Below are positions 46,935 to 58,169 of a DNA stretch of 64,000 nt, piece by piece (positions within the stretch are counted from its first letter, which is position 1; every line of letters begins with the position of its first letter). The stretch is taken from assembly GCA_037957365.1 (NCBI GenBank), contig JARHVA010002126.1, positions 2,137,501 through 2,201,500 on the forward strand, read 5' to 3'. Under the pieces are notes generated by a model that saw only the letters and a list, made by a program, of their open reading frames with translations, was not told where the DNA came from and did no database searches. This DNA comes from Torreya grandis (taxonomy: Eukaryota > Streptophyta > Pinopsida > Cupressales > Taxaceae). Made by a program: the position numbers and the translations under genes.

Positions 46935-48252
46935 TGTAATGGGCACCCCAGTTGCACCCAAAAACTAACCTAGTAGGGACTCTTTATGACTCTGATAGTT
47001 TTGCTGGAATTTCTTTTTTTGTTTTACAAAGACTAATATATGTAACATAAATATAAAATTGCAAGCATAGATACACACAACTAAAATAGCCAACACACTG
47101 TATTTGTATTAATTGCAAAATGAGAAAATGAGTACAATGCAGATCATGTGGTGACTCATTAGATCCCCTAGTGATCATACAAACATTATTTCAAGTAGAT
47201 ATCCCAGCAAGTTCTGAAGGTGCTATATTTGTGTCTTCAACCCACAGAACTTCAAACTCTGCAGAAGCTTCTACGGACTCTGTAGCCAAAACTACAGACT
47301 TTGCAGGCTTAGATCTACAGACTCCACCAGGCTTGAAATCTACTAGCTCTATAGTCTGAAAACTATAGACTCTACAGGCAGAGAAAACTATGAACTCTGC
47401 AGGTAGCAAAACTACAGACTTTGCAGGCAGCAAACTACGAACTCTACAGGCAGCAAAACTATAGACTCTACAGGTAGCAAAACTATGAACTCTACAGGCA
47501 ACAAACTATAGACTCTGCAGGCAACAAAACTACAGACTCTATAGGCAGCAAACTATGAACTCTGTAGGCAGGAAACTATGGACTCTGCAGGCAAGAAACT
47601 ATAGACTCACCTAGCTGCATTCAGATGCTACAGTGAGGGAGTTGCTACAGTGATGAGATGCTACAATAGTGTGTTTGCTACAGTGGTAAGGCTGCTACAG
47701 TAGTACAGCTGCTACAGTGGCACAACTGCTATAGTGACATAGTTGTTATAGTGCACACAGCTGCTACAGTGGCTGAGAGCACAAACTCCAAAGACCAATC
47801 CCAAGGATTGATGTCTAGAGTGCTACAAATGAGAAGGACGTTCTCAAATGCCCAAATAAGCTGCAAGTGCAACAATTCTTTTTTTCTTATCCAACATGGC
47901 CAAAGAAGCCACAAGCACTCTCCTTTATCCTTTTCTCCAAGGGGCAACTCAACTCACTTGAGCAATTTGGGATAAAGGATGTGCAATAGTCCCTCATAAA
48001 GTAAATGTTTAAAGTGACACTCAATGTCTTTCAGCTGGGTTAAAAGTTACCCTTTTTGTAGCACTTCAGGCCCCCAAAAATAGTAGCAACCAGACTCTGA
48101 ATGGTGCGAGTGATAGCTTGCTGGAAAGCTCACAACAAGGAGCATCAAAACCAAACATCAAAACTAACCTCCGTTGCATCATAATAGCTTACTACAAATA
48201 GTAAACGTGTTAGAGATTGAGTAAGCCCAGCCGCTAAGATGGGGACATTACA
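46935..48252 (-). repeat. E2 3' LTR
   Basis: 1318 bp. Internal arrays: about 25-bp units built on GACTCTACAGGCAGCAAAACTA (47264-47620), followed by shorter units built on GCTACAGTG (47625-47770). Partner of 53061-54396. Confidence 0.95.
47264..47770. repeat. two adjacent tandem arrays inside E2 3' LTR
   Basis: The first array has about a dozen units of roughly 25 bp, sharing GACTCTACAGGCAGCAAACT with variants. The second has about nine units of 15-20 bp around GCTACAGTGG. The same two arrays, with different unit copy changes, lie at 53390-53920 in the other LTR. Confidence 0.85.
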
Positions 48253-48268
48253 ATTTGCCCCCCTCAAA
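48253..48268 (-). promoter_or_regulatory. E2 polypurine tract
   Basis: On the minus strand, TTGAGGGGGGCAAAT sits directly against the 3' LTR (TGTAATG). This is the expected plus-strand priming site. The chromodomain frame ends just upstream. Confidence 0.85.
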
Positions 48269-48289
48269 TTTGCTTGTCCTCAAGTAATC

Positions 48290-49620
48290 TCAGCCCAGCT
48301 TGCTAGATTACTTGCTCACTTTCCCATGTAGCATCCTCCTCTGGCAGGTCTTTTCATCTGACCAAGTACTCTTTCACTATCTTATTTTTGAGTTTACTCT
48401 CTCTAGTGTCCAAAATAGCCTCAGGTTCTAACACGAGCCTCCCTTCCTCACCCAAAGGGGGTAAATCTGTAGTAGGCACTACCCCCTGACCAATGGCCCT
48501 CTTAAGCCTAGACACATGGAATACATTGTGCACTCGACTGCCCTCTAGAAGCTCAAGTTCATAGGCGACTTCACCCATTCTTTGAATCACCCTTTAGGGG
48601 CCATAAAATCTAGGCTTAAGCTTCTCTACTCTGCTCTTCTTGAGCGATGACTACCTATATGGTTGTAGCCTCAAATACACCATGTCCCCTACCTCGAAAC
48701 TACACTCTACCCTATGCTAATCAGCATACAACTTCTACTGATTTTGGGCCTGCCGTATATTCTCTTTGAGCTTTCTCAAGATATCGTGGCTATCCTTCAA
48801 TAGGTCTTTAGCTTTGGGTACTCTGTTATCCCCCAAAGCGATATCCATGAAGCTTGGAGCTTTATACCCATACAATGCCATAAATGGAGTCATCCTGATG
48901 GTCATGTGATATGTGGTATTGTAACAATACTCCCCCACGTGTAACCATTTTACCCAGGCTCTCTATTGTGCAGTCACATAGTTTCGCAAATAACCCTCCA
49001 TCCACTTATTTACTATCTCTGTCTGCCCAACAGTCTGGGGATGGTAGCTCATTCTAGGTGTAAGGTCTGTACTGCACAACCTGAACAACTCTCACCAAAA
49101 AGCACTCATGAACTTGCTATCCCTATCACTGACAATAAATCTGGGTAACCCACGCAGCCTAAAGACCTCCCTAAAGAACACATCTACCACCTGAGCTACT
49201 GTATAAGTCGAGTGAATAGCAAAGAAGTGAGCAAACTTCATCAGTCTATCCACCACCACATAAATGCAATCTCTTCCCTAAACTCGAGGTAGGCCAGTGA
49301 TGAAGTCCATAGAAATGCTTTCCCACTTTCGATCTAGAATGGGTAAGGGCTATAGTAAACTAGCAAGAAATGTGTACTCTTCCTTATTCTGTTGACAAAC
49401 TGCACACTCCCTAACATGCCTCTAAACATCATCCTTGAGCCCTCTCCATGAGAACCACTCTCGGATCTGCCTGTAGGTCTTGAAGACCCCTGGATGCCCA
49501 GACATAGGTGCATCATGAAACGCCCTCAGTATCATCTATCTTAAGGGTGATGATAGAATTAAGTAAATTCTGTCCTAAAACCTGATTAACCCATCAATCA
49601 CCTCATAGCGACTATCCTGT
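48290..49620 (-). pseudogene. integrase with C-terminal chromodomain (E2)
   Basis: The zinc region near 49400-49530 reads FHDAPMSGHPGVFKTYRQI with CAVCQ. In the core, SMDFITGLP (49290-49320) and FIVSDRDSKF (about 49120-49150) give both Asp residues, and VGQTEIVNK (about 49010-49035) the Glu, so the DDE triad is intact. Then YNTTYHMTIRMTPFMALYGY (48938-48735) and ELELLEGSRVHNVFHVSRLK (48590-48480) follow. The chromodomain runs from about 48434, reading EPEAILDTRESKLKNK and EYLVR-stop-KDLPEEDATWE, the stop replacing a conserved Trp. Chromodomains of this type direct integration to marked chromatin. Several stops occur. Confidence 0.93.
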
Positions 49621-49639
49621 ATGGTGCCAGAAACCAGTC

Positions 49640-50150
49640 CTAAAGCCCAAGTGTCCCCAACATATTTTTTTATAATCTTAGCCCTCTAGTCTCCTGAAAT
49701 CCCTGCAAGAGCATAAATGTGGGGTCTTCTAGATAGGGCATCAGCTACTACATTCTTCTTCCCTTTGAAAAACTCAATGTCAAAGTCGTAGGCTTGCAAT
49801 TTAGTGACCCACTTCTACTGCCAGTCATTCAAGTCTCGCTGACCCATGAAATACTTTATGCTGTTGTGATCAGTCTTGATCATAAACTTTCCTCCAACCA
49901 AGTAGGATCAGAATTTGGGCAAGGCATGCATAATGGCTAACATCTCCCGATCATAAATAGAATAGCTCTTCTCCACCCCTTGGAGCTTCCTACTCTCAAA
50001 ATCAATGGGGTGCTTCTCTTGCATCAATACTGCTCCAACCCTGTCACCTGATGCATCACAATGAAGCTCAAAAGGCTTTGTGAAGTTGGGTAGAGCTAGA
50101 ACTAGACATGAAGACATCACCCGCTTGAAATGTTCAAAACACTGTTGCGC
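49640..50150 (-). pseudogene. RNase H (E2)
   Basis: LPNFTKPFELHCDASGDRVG supplies the first catalytic Asp, and ESRKLQGVEKSYSIYDREML the Glu, within the frame 50438-49908. Further on, text for FDKTDHNSIKYFMGQRDL-like blocks (about 49780-49900) follows. It has the normal place between RT and integrase. Confidence 0.88.
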
Positions 50151-51035
50151 TACCACTGTCCATACAAAAGTGCCCTTCTTGGTGAGGTCTGTCAATGGTG
50201 CTACAGTCTGTGAAAAACCCTTCACAAATCTCCTATAAAAACCACATAATCCAAAAAATCCTTTGAGTTGTGTAAGGCTAGTTGGAGTGGGCCAATCAAC
50301 AACCGCCTTGATATTTTCTGGATCCGCCCGAACTCCTTTAGCACTGATAATATGGCCGAGGTAGAGCAATTTGGTCATGTTGAACTCGCACTTTGATTCC
50401 TTGGCATACAGTGACTCCTTTTCCAATATGACCAGCACCTCCTCTAATTGTTGTAGGTGCTCATCCCACGTCCTACTGAAAACTAGGATGTCATCAAAGA
50501 AGATTAATACAAATCTTCAGAGCTGCCCTCTAAACACTTGATTCATGCAACTCTGGAAGGTAGCTGGAGCATTGGTTAGCCCAAACAACATAACTAGAAA
50601 CTCAAAATGCCCATAGTGACACTGGAAGGCAATTTTTTCTATGTCCTCCACTTGCATTCTGATCTGATGGTATCTTGAACGTAGGTCTATCTTAGATAAA
50701 AACTATGCTCCATGCAGCTCATCAATCAGCTTGTCAATCCTGGGGATGGGGTACCTGTTCTTAATTGTCTTCTTATTGAGAGCTCTATAGTCAATGCACA
50801 TACGCATTGTCCCATCCTTCTTCTTCACTAAAACCATCGCTGAAGCAAAAGGGCTTTTGCTGGGCCTAATATGCCCCATCTCCAATAGCTCCTTTATTGA
50901 TTTCTCTATTTCATCCTTATGCCTTTTTGGATGGTGGTAAGGGGTGATGATGACTATTTTAGCCCCCTCCTCTAGCTCAATAACATGCTCAATACCCCTT
51001 TCAGGAGGGACCCCATGTGGGACACTACCAAACAC
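50150..51035 (-). pseudogene. reverse transcriptase (E2)
   Basis: The lead-in [17 protein letters not shown] and the RT blocks [20 protein letters not shown] and [20 protein letters not shown] are in the frame 51035-50703. After a stop, [31 protein letters not shown] and VLIFFDDILVFSR (50484-50520, catalytic DD intact) follow. The C-terminal connection CEFNMTKLLYLGHIISAKGV and WPTPTSLTQLKGFFGLCGFY lies in 50438-50200. Stops are few. The domain is nearly complete. Confidence 0.94.
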
Positions 51036-51735
51036 CTTATCATGCCTAGAAATGATCTCCTAGATATCTGGGTGATATCTCTTTACTTACTACTCTAGAG
51101 GCGTAGGCATGATCAAACATTTAGCTGCCCACTCGACATCATCATGTCTAAACAATTGTTCCATCCTTTTCAAGGATACCACCCTGAGCCCCCCATTTGG
51201 TAAGCCACAGAGCACCACCTTTCTACCTTGATGCTAAAACCTCATCTCCAGCTTAGCCAAGTTGAAGGTGAACTCTACCAGAGAAGTCATCCACACCATT
51301 CCCAAGATGACATCATAATTGCCCATGTCAACTACATAGAAATCATCCTCCAACTCATAATCTCCTCCCAATTTGATGCAAAGTTTTGAAATCTTTCAGG
51401 TGCATAATAACTTGTGGCCATTGGCCACCATGACTTTGAACCCTGCGTGTTCTTCGATCTAAAGACCCCTTTTGGCCACCAGTTTTACATCAATGAAATT
51501 ATGCATTGCCCCTATATCGATCAAGGAAACCACGCGCTGCCCTTGAATCAGCCCTCTTACCTTAAAGGTCATGGCCTTCTGGACACCTGTCATCTGAGCA
51601 AGAGACTTCTCATCATTAAAATTCTCCTCAGCCACGCTATCACCCCGACTAGAATATGAGTCTGATTGTTGCCCCTTGTCTTCGAAAGGGGATTCATCTA
51701 CTGAGAAATACTCCATGGGCTTAGCCTTCACTTTA
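51036..51735 (-). pseudogene. aspartic protease (E2)
   Basis: The frame 51731-51459 contains FKVRGLIQGQRVVSLIDIGA then MHNFID. The expected D-T/S-G-A-T-H loop has both threonine positions replaced (Ile and Met), each a C-to-T change in the coding strand, so the active site is mutated. The remainder to 51036 is decayed PR and linker text leading to RT. Confidence 0.85.
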
Positions 51736-52916
51736 AGCAGACATTCATGGGAAAGGGTCCATGGCTCCCTACAATTAAAACATAGTTTTTTCTTCCTAAG
51801 TTCGTTGAGGGTCTCGTTGTCTAACCCTTTTGTTTCCCCCTTAGGCTATTGAGGGTCCTTCTGAAACGTCTTCCTTTCCTGCTACACGTGTTTATGCATT
51901 GGCTTCTTGTCCTTATCCCTTTTAAAATGAGAGTCCTTTGAAGTGAACTTGCTCCTATAAGTAAAAGGCGCTAAGTCTCTAGCCTTCCTGATAGCATCCT
52001 GCAGAGTGGGAGGATCATGTCCCTTCACCCAACCATGAAGGGGGTCTGATAGTCCATCCATGAACAACACTATCAACCTCCTCTCTGATATGTCTATCAC
52101 CAACACTGAAAGTCTCTAAAAATATAAAATGTAGCCATCTATAGGGCCCCACTGTCTAAGCTGCGCTAACTCCTTAAAATGAAGTTCAAGATCCTTCGTG
52201 TCAAATCTGTCAATGAGTCTCTCAATAAACTCTGCATAAGTATCTATCTCGTTATGGCCAAGCATGACCATACCATGGTCCCACCACTCATGGGCACTTT
52301 CATCCAAGTGTAATGCATCATACTTAATCACGTCCTCCTCAAGCATGAGATTAAGTTGGAAATAAGTGTCTAATTTCTGAACCCATGTTCGCGCTGAAGT
52401 CTTTCATGTTTCGTCATAGTATGGAATGGACAATTTTCCCAACTTTTTCCTCATCTCATAATTTTGTTGCCTATTCCCTCTCATTGGCATATGCTTGAGT
52501 CTAACATCAATATACTCCCTGAAGGACATTTCACCCTGGAAATCTAGTCCAGCATTTCTCCAATCCTCCAATATTTGGTCTTGTATCTCCTATTGTGTAG
52601 GACCAGCATTATCTTGGTCATTCTATCTTGGAGGTAATTGTGGCATGAGTGGCCTTGTAGAAGAACCTACTCTAGCGTATGTTTGGGCTCCCCTATTAAT
52701 CGATGCATCTCCATTACCTCCATTTCCTGGTCCACCTACCTGGTTAGCATTATTACCCTAGTTGGCATTGTTGCCTTGATCTACTCTAGTCAGGTGTTGG
52801 GTAATTGCTAGGGCCATCTGATGCAATGTGGTCTGTAGCTCCCTTTGCCCCCGAGCAAGATCACTAAGCATCATCCTGGTGCTGGGTTCTCCCCTTTCCT
52901 CATCTCTGTCACCCAT
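51736..52916 (-). pseudogene. gag (E2)
   Basis: The likely start is the ATG at 52916 (MGDRDEERGEPSTRMMLSDL), about 145 bases after the primer site. The frame then continues with Asn/Gly-rich text and the gag core (DALHLDESAHEWWDHG, FIERLIDRFDTKDLELHFKE, LMDGLSDPL-like). It ends with a basic region and one zinc knuckle (LCFNCREPWTLSHEC, about 51745-51790). Stops within it sit at former Gln or Trp codons. It forms the particle in the family. Confidence 0.88.
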
Positions 52917-53046
52917 GGCTGGTCTTGCAAAGGGCTCACCCTCCTCAATTTTTGAAATAACTTTTAAGTCTGGGTTTGTCTAGTTTCTCCTCAAGTAGTA
53001 CTGATGTGTGGGATGCATGAAACCTTATAGGATGGCAGGAATAATA

Positions 53047-53060
53047 GGCTCTGATACCAC
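53047..53060 (-). promoter_or_regulatory. E2 primer binding site (tRNA-Met type)
   Basis: On the minus strand, GTGGTATCAGAGCC immediately follows the LTR end CATTACA. It is the usual initiator methionine tRNA site. Confidence 0.93.
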
Positions 53061-54396
53061 TGTAATGGACACCCCAGTTGCACCAAAAAACTAACCCAGT
53101 AGGGACTCTTTATGACTCTGGTAGTTTTGCTAGAATTTCTTTTTTTGTTTTACAAAGACCAATATATGTAACATAAATATAAAATTGCAAGCATAAATAC
53201 ACACAATTGAAATAACCAACACACTGTATTTGTATTAATTGCAAAATGAGCAAACGAGTACAATGTTGGTCACGTGGTGACTCATTAGATCCCCTAGTGA
53301 TCATACAAACATTATTTCAAGTAGATATCCCAGCAAGTTCCGAAGGTGCTATATTTGCGTCTTTGACCCGTAGAACTTCAAACTCTGAAGAAGCTTCTAC
53401 AGACTCTGCAGCCAAAACTACAGACTCTGCAGGCTTAGATCTACAGACTCCACCAGGCTTGAAATCTACTGACTCTGTAATCTGAAAACTACAGACTCTA
53501 CAAGTAGAGAAAACTATGAACTCTGCAAGCAGCAAAACTATAGACTCAGTAGGTAGCAAACTATGGACTCTACAGGCAGCAAAACTATAGACTCTACAGG
53601 CAGCAAAACTATGAACTCTATAGGTGGCAAACTATAGACTCTATAGGCAGCAAAACTATAGACTCTATAGGCAGCAAACTATGAACTCTACAGGCAAGAA
53701 ACTATGGACTCTATAGGCAAGAAACTACAGACTCACCTGGCTGCATTCAGATGCTACAGTGCAGGAGTTGCTACAGTGATGAGATGTTATAGTAGTATGT
53801 CTGCTACAGTGGCAAGGCTGCTATAGTAGTATAGCTGCTACAGTGGCACAACTACTACAGTAGTATGGCTGCTATAGTGACATAGTTGCTACAGTGCACA
53901 CGGTTTCTACAATGGCTGAGAGCACAAACTCCAAAGACCAATCCCAAGGATTGATGTCTAGAGTGCTACAAATGAGAAGGGCATTCTCAAATGCCCAAAT
54001 AAGCTGCAAGTGCAACAATTCTTTTTTTTCTTATCCAACATGGCCAAAGAAGCGACAAGCACTCTCCTTTATCCTTTTCTCCAAGGGGCAACTCAACTCA
54101 CTTGAGCAATTTGGGATAAAGGATGTGCAATAGTCCCTCATAAAGTAAATGTTTAAAGTGACACTCAATGTCTTTCAGCTGGGTTAAAAGTTACCCTTTT
54201 TGCAGCACTTCAGGCCCCCAAAAATAGTAGCAACCAGACTCTGAATGGTGCGAGTGATAGCTTGTAGGAAAGCTCACAACAAGGAGCATCAAAACCAAAC
54301 ATCAAAACTAACCTCTGTTGTGTCATAATAGCTTACTACAAATAGTAAACGTGTTGGAGACTGAGTAAGCCCAGCCACTAAGATGGGGACATTACA
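53061..54396 (-). repeat. E2 5' LTR
   Basis: 1336 bp, TGTAATG...CATTACA, partner of 46935-48252. It contains the same two tandem arrays (53390-53740 and 53745-53920). GTGTA follows at 54397-54401. Confidence 0.95.
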
Positions 54397-54401
54397 GTGT
54401 A

Positions 54402-56725
54402 AGCTAACAACCAAGGTGGGAGAGCAAAAGTACTTACATTATCATCAGTCCTTGTAGTTGGTGTCATTGGGGTATCACCTACACTACTGGTGGAAATAAT
54501 GGACATAGTATTAGTTAAAACTACACCTGTTACTGAATGGTCAAGGGCAGAACTATATCTGATATTAAAAGATGGAGATGACAAACTGGGGATGGATCCA
54601 GATGAATAAAGAACATCTCCAGAAGTGATTTGAGGGTCACCAAAATAATTTTGGAAGGAGAGGTAGCTTTAGAAGAGGGAATACTGATTGGAGAAATAGG
54701 TGGAGTTACATCAGGTGAGTTGGGTGGGGAAGAAGAAATTCCTATGTCTGGCAGTACACCTACATGTAGAGACAGAGTTTCCTTTCCCTATTGACTTGTG
54801 GGCCTATCATCAGTTTCCATCTATTTCACTACTAGCTTTTTGACGCTCTTCTTCTCAACTTCCATGTCTGTTGTTCCCGGTTCCTTCTCTACAACTTGTG
54901 ACTTCTTTGTCACAAAGATGATCCTAGGCTTATGTGGCCTATCAAAAGTAGGGACATCACTTTTATTCTTCATCCTATTTTCTACCCTTCTCCTTATTTC
55001 TTCTTGAAACTCATCTTTTGACCCTATAATAAAATCTTCCAAGTGATTTCCCTATTTGCTAACCAATCATTGGTGTTTGCCAATATTAATTCAAATCTCA
55101 TTCTCAAGGAAATCAACTCCTTCTGAGACCATTAGATCAGGGGAAGACAAGCATTGGTGACTTACTTTGTGTGGTATCTATTATTTATCAAATCTCCATC
55201 ATCTACTAGATTTTTAGGGATATTAGGGGGCCCCAGATATTCTATTTTCTCAAGGGACAATCTACTATAGTCCATCTTTTTGATGTCTTCAACTTTCCTC
55301 AAATCGACCCAAATATCTTCGATCATAGGCTCATGAAACTGGGTCTTCCTCTGTATTATATATTTCACACCTCTATATTCAAAATTTGGCCTCCTTTTGA
55401 ATTCTTCATGGTTATAAGTTGAATTTTAGTCTCCATTGCTCTAGCTTTTGCAGCGGTCAATACTGAGAATCTACCAATTTCAATTGTGAACTTGAAACCA
55501 GGTTTCTTGAGTTCCATCTACTTATTGTGCACGACAACAATTTACCTGCACAACTCCATCAAGACTAATTTGTCTGAGGGGAATCTTGGAAGCATATAAG
55601 GATAACCTTGGAAAAATCTAACTTGCAGATAACAAAAAGTAGGGAACTGCAAGAACATATACCCAAAGTCATTCACAATAGTCCAGGCTTCGTCTGACTC
55701 TTTTTTTATTATAATTAGGGATCAACAAGACACAAAAATATCATAAATAAAGCATCACTTACCCTTCTAAAATGATGGATGGAACCCTTCAATGTCAGCT
55801 GAGGATAATATTGATACACTAGGGTTATTTTCCTATCTCCTTCTGATGTTAACCCTGGGAAGGTTCTCATTGACGCTGTAATATAGACTATGTATGACAT
55901 CATATAGAATTTGGAGGTAGTGGATACCTTCATCAATTGCTCATGCAGAGTGTTGCTAATTTGTTTTCCCCAAAAAATGACTTGTTTCCTTTAGAGAATT
56001 ATCTTAATGAATGGGTACATCCATTCGTGAAACTGAGAGGAAGAAAGCAAACCTCATACTTTGCTGAGAAGAGTGATCAAGTCACCAACTTCTTCTATGA
56101 AATTACTCTGTGGAAAGTTCCATGGCCATCTGGACAAGTTTGCTTTGGGATTTTTGAGCCATCTATTATTGATCACTTTCTTCGCTCTTTCAAGATCTTT
56201 ATCATATTCCTTGTGTGCTTCAATGAAGTCAAGCTTCAACACATCAGTAATGGGAGGGCACATGAACACTTTGTCGATGAACTCAGGGTCTATTTTGATC
56301 ACCACATTACCACCAGTATCTAACACAGCCCTGGTATCCTTGTAGAATTGAGGACACTGGAGAATGAACTCTATGTGGTGAGCCACTATAGGAAAAGAAG
56401 AGACTAGATGAATATTAATTTCAACTATTTTCTTTATTTCATGGTTTGGATTGCTTGATTTGGTTCTTTCTATGAACTCAGTCATATCCACGTGCCCAAT
56501 CTCTATATCCCTAATGTCATCAACATTATAAGTAATCGAGGTGATTGGAAAAACAACTTGATACTTATATTTCATCATCTTCAACTTCTTCACACAAACC
56601 TCAGTCATTTGGAAGAACTTTTGTAGAAAGCACATCGATGAAGAAGGATCCTTGAGAGAAACTACAACAAGAATCATGATCATGCAATTAGGGGGAAAAT
56701 TTAGCAATCTGAGAAAACTACACAT
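54402..56725 (-). pseudogene. U3-encoded protein of unknown function, N-terminal and middle part (E1 5' LTR)
   Basis: The frame 56725-56054 (223 codons) reads EFIERTKSSNPNHEIKKIVE, FILQCPQFYKDTRAVLDTGG, DPEFIDKVFMCPPITDVLKL, NFIEEVGDLITLLSK. After a stop it continues in the same frame with WMYPFIKIIL (near 56010) and STTSKFYMMSYIVYITASMR and PQLTLKGSIHHFRRVSDALF (55936-55740). Then DEAWTIVNDFGYMFLQFP and YMLPRFPSDKLVLMELCR follow (55690-55540), and a charged, Ser/Pro-rich stretch (55370-54600). Few stops interrupt some 775 codons. No known domain is recognised; the hydrophobic-aromatic pattern looks globular. Coding strand equals that of pol. Possible sources are a captured host gene or an element accessory gene. 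Confidence 0.7.
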
Positions 56726-56854
56726 TGATGATCATGACCATGGGAATGTGCCTGAAAGGGCTAGGGTGTGAGCAGGTCAGAATGTTTAAAGGGAGTAAGG
56801 CTTGAAAAGATGAGAAAAATGAAATTTTTGAGAGTTACAAAAATTAGAGGGAAA

Positions 56855-57260
56855 GTATGCAGGGGTGGCAAAAATTGCTGCCCTTGCATGTTAGTGATAG
56901 TTATGCATAGGAGGCAAAAATTTCTACTTTTGCATGTAAAGGTCGTGCATCGGCAGCAATTTTTTTTACCTATGCATATGGGGTAACATCGTGTAATGGT
57001 GGAAAAAATTGCTTCGCTTGCACATTGATAAGAACTTCATGTGAGTGCAGCAAAAAGTGTTGCCTTGCAGGTGGGTTGAAACATCATGTAAGGGCGATAA
57101 TTTTCACTGCCCATGCATGAGGGGGAAAATTGTGTGAGGGTGGCAAAAATTGCCACCCCACACAAGAAGATACTTCATGTAAGTTTGTGATGGTGTTAAT
57201 TTTGCCACCATATACAAGTAGAATAGATGGTGTGATGGCAGCAATTATTTTTGCCATTAC
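56855..57260. repeat. array of short palindromes in E1 5' LTR, cluster 1
   Basis: Counterpart of 37325-37735, with the same spacing and motif (for example GGGTGGCAAAAATTGCCACCC at 57137-57157). It is more eroded than the 3' LTR copy in several units. Confidence 0.8.
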
Positions 57261-57654
57261 ACAAGATGAGAAACAGATAATAGATTTTGGGTGGGGGGTT
57301 TTTTCACCTAGATCACCTCCTTAGGGAAGAAAAGGAGGAGGGGGAGGAAAAACATGAAATGAAAACCTAAACAAGAAGAGGAAGAACAAAACAAAACCCC
57401 AAAAAAGAGAAAAACAAAAATGAAATGAAAACCTAAAAACTAAAAAGAAGAATGCAAAAACCCTACTTGACAAATTGCAATCCCATGCTTGAATCTAAAG
57501 AAATCTTGATTCCACTCATTCACACGATCGACTGGATGCAAGGAGGAGGATAAGACAAATTGAAATGAAATAAATGAGGCTCAAAATGGGTTAAAAATCA
57601 ACCCCAACCACTCAGCACGTGTGGCCATAAATGCCGTGCACAAAAATTGAGATC

Positions 57655-57880
57655 ATGTAGGGGCAGCAAAAATTGTCACCTCTGCATGTGAGGTTGAAAA
57701 AATATGCAAGGGCAGCAATTTTTACCGCTCCTACATGAAAGGATGCAAGGGCAGTGAAAATCACTGCCTTTGTACGAGATGAAAAACCACATGCAATGGT
57801 GGCAAAAAATGCCACCCTTGCATGTGAACTACAAAAGAAAATGCAGTGGTGTCAAAAAATGTTGCCCTTGCATGGGAACC
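57655..57880. repeat. array of short palindromes in E1 5' LTR, cluster 2
   Basis: Counterpart of 38125-38350. A clear unit is GGTGGCAAAAAATGCCACC near 57798-57816, with TTGCATGTGAAC between units. Confidence 0.78.
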
Positions 57881-58169
57881 CCAAAAAACACACTAACTCC
57901 TTGAAATTTATCAAAAATTTGACATTCTGATCACATTAGAATCATTAAAAATTTCACATTTTTTGTGAAATTATAATGAGGGAAGGTCATGAACTTTTCA
58001 AGGATGTCAGTTGACCAAACTCGAGATCAAAAAAAACTTGTCTCGAAAGACAAACTTAGAGTGAAAAACATGAAACGGACAAGTTTCGTAGGGGTTGTTC
58101 CAAAAATGAGCGTAGCTAATTTTGGGTTTCATAGGGGTTGTTCCAAAAATGAACATAGCTAATTTTGGA

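Larger units (their letters stand above)
46935..54396 (-). mobile_element. Ty3/gypsy chromovirus E2, complete insertion nested in E1 5' LTR
   Basis: LTRs at 46935-48252 and 53061-54396 (1318 and 1336 bp, ends TGTAATG and CATTACA) flank 4.8 kb coding on the minus strand: gag, protease, RT, RNase H, integrase, chromodomain. The target duplication GTGTA is exact at 46930-46934 and 54397-54401. The primer site (tRNA-Met type) and purine tract are in place. A single continuous frame can be followed through most domains, with scattered stops. The LTRs show about 16 differences over the first ~245 bp by eye, so E2 is inactive and not recent, but younger than E1. Confidence 0.97.

Noticed and set aside
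47171..47433. Frames with repeated Ser/Thr/Ala residues in the E2 LTR
   Set aside because: Products of the 25-bp tandem array, present on both strands and unrelated to the E2 coding frame.
54378..54584. Minus-strand frame of 68 codons spanning the E2-E1 boundary
   Set aside because: It begins in E1 LTR sequence and ends in the E2 LTR, so it was created by the insertion.
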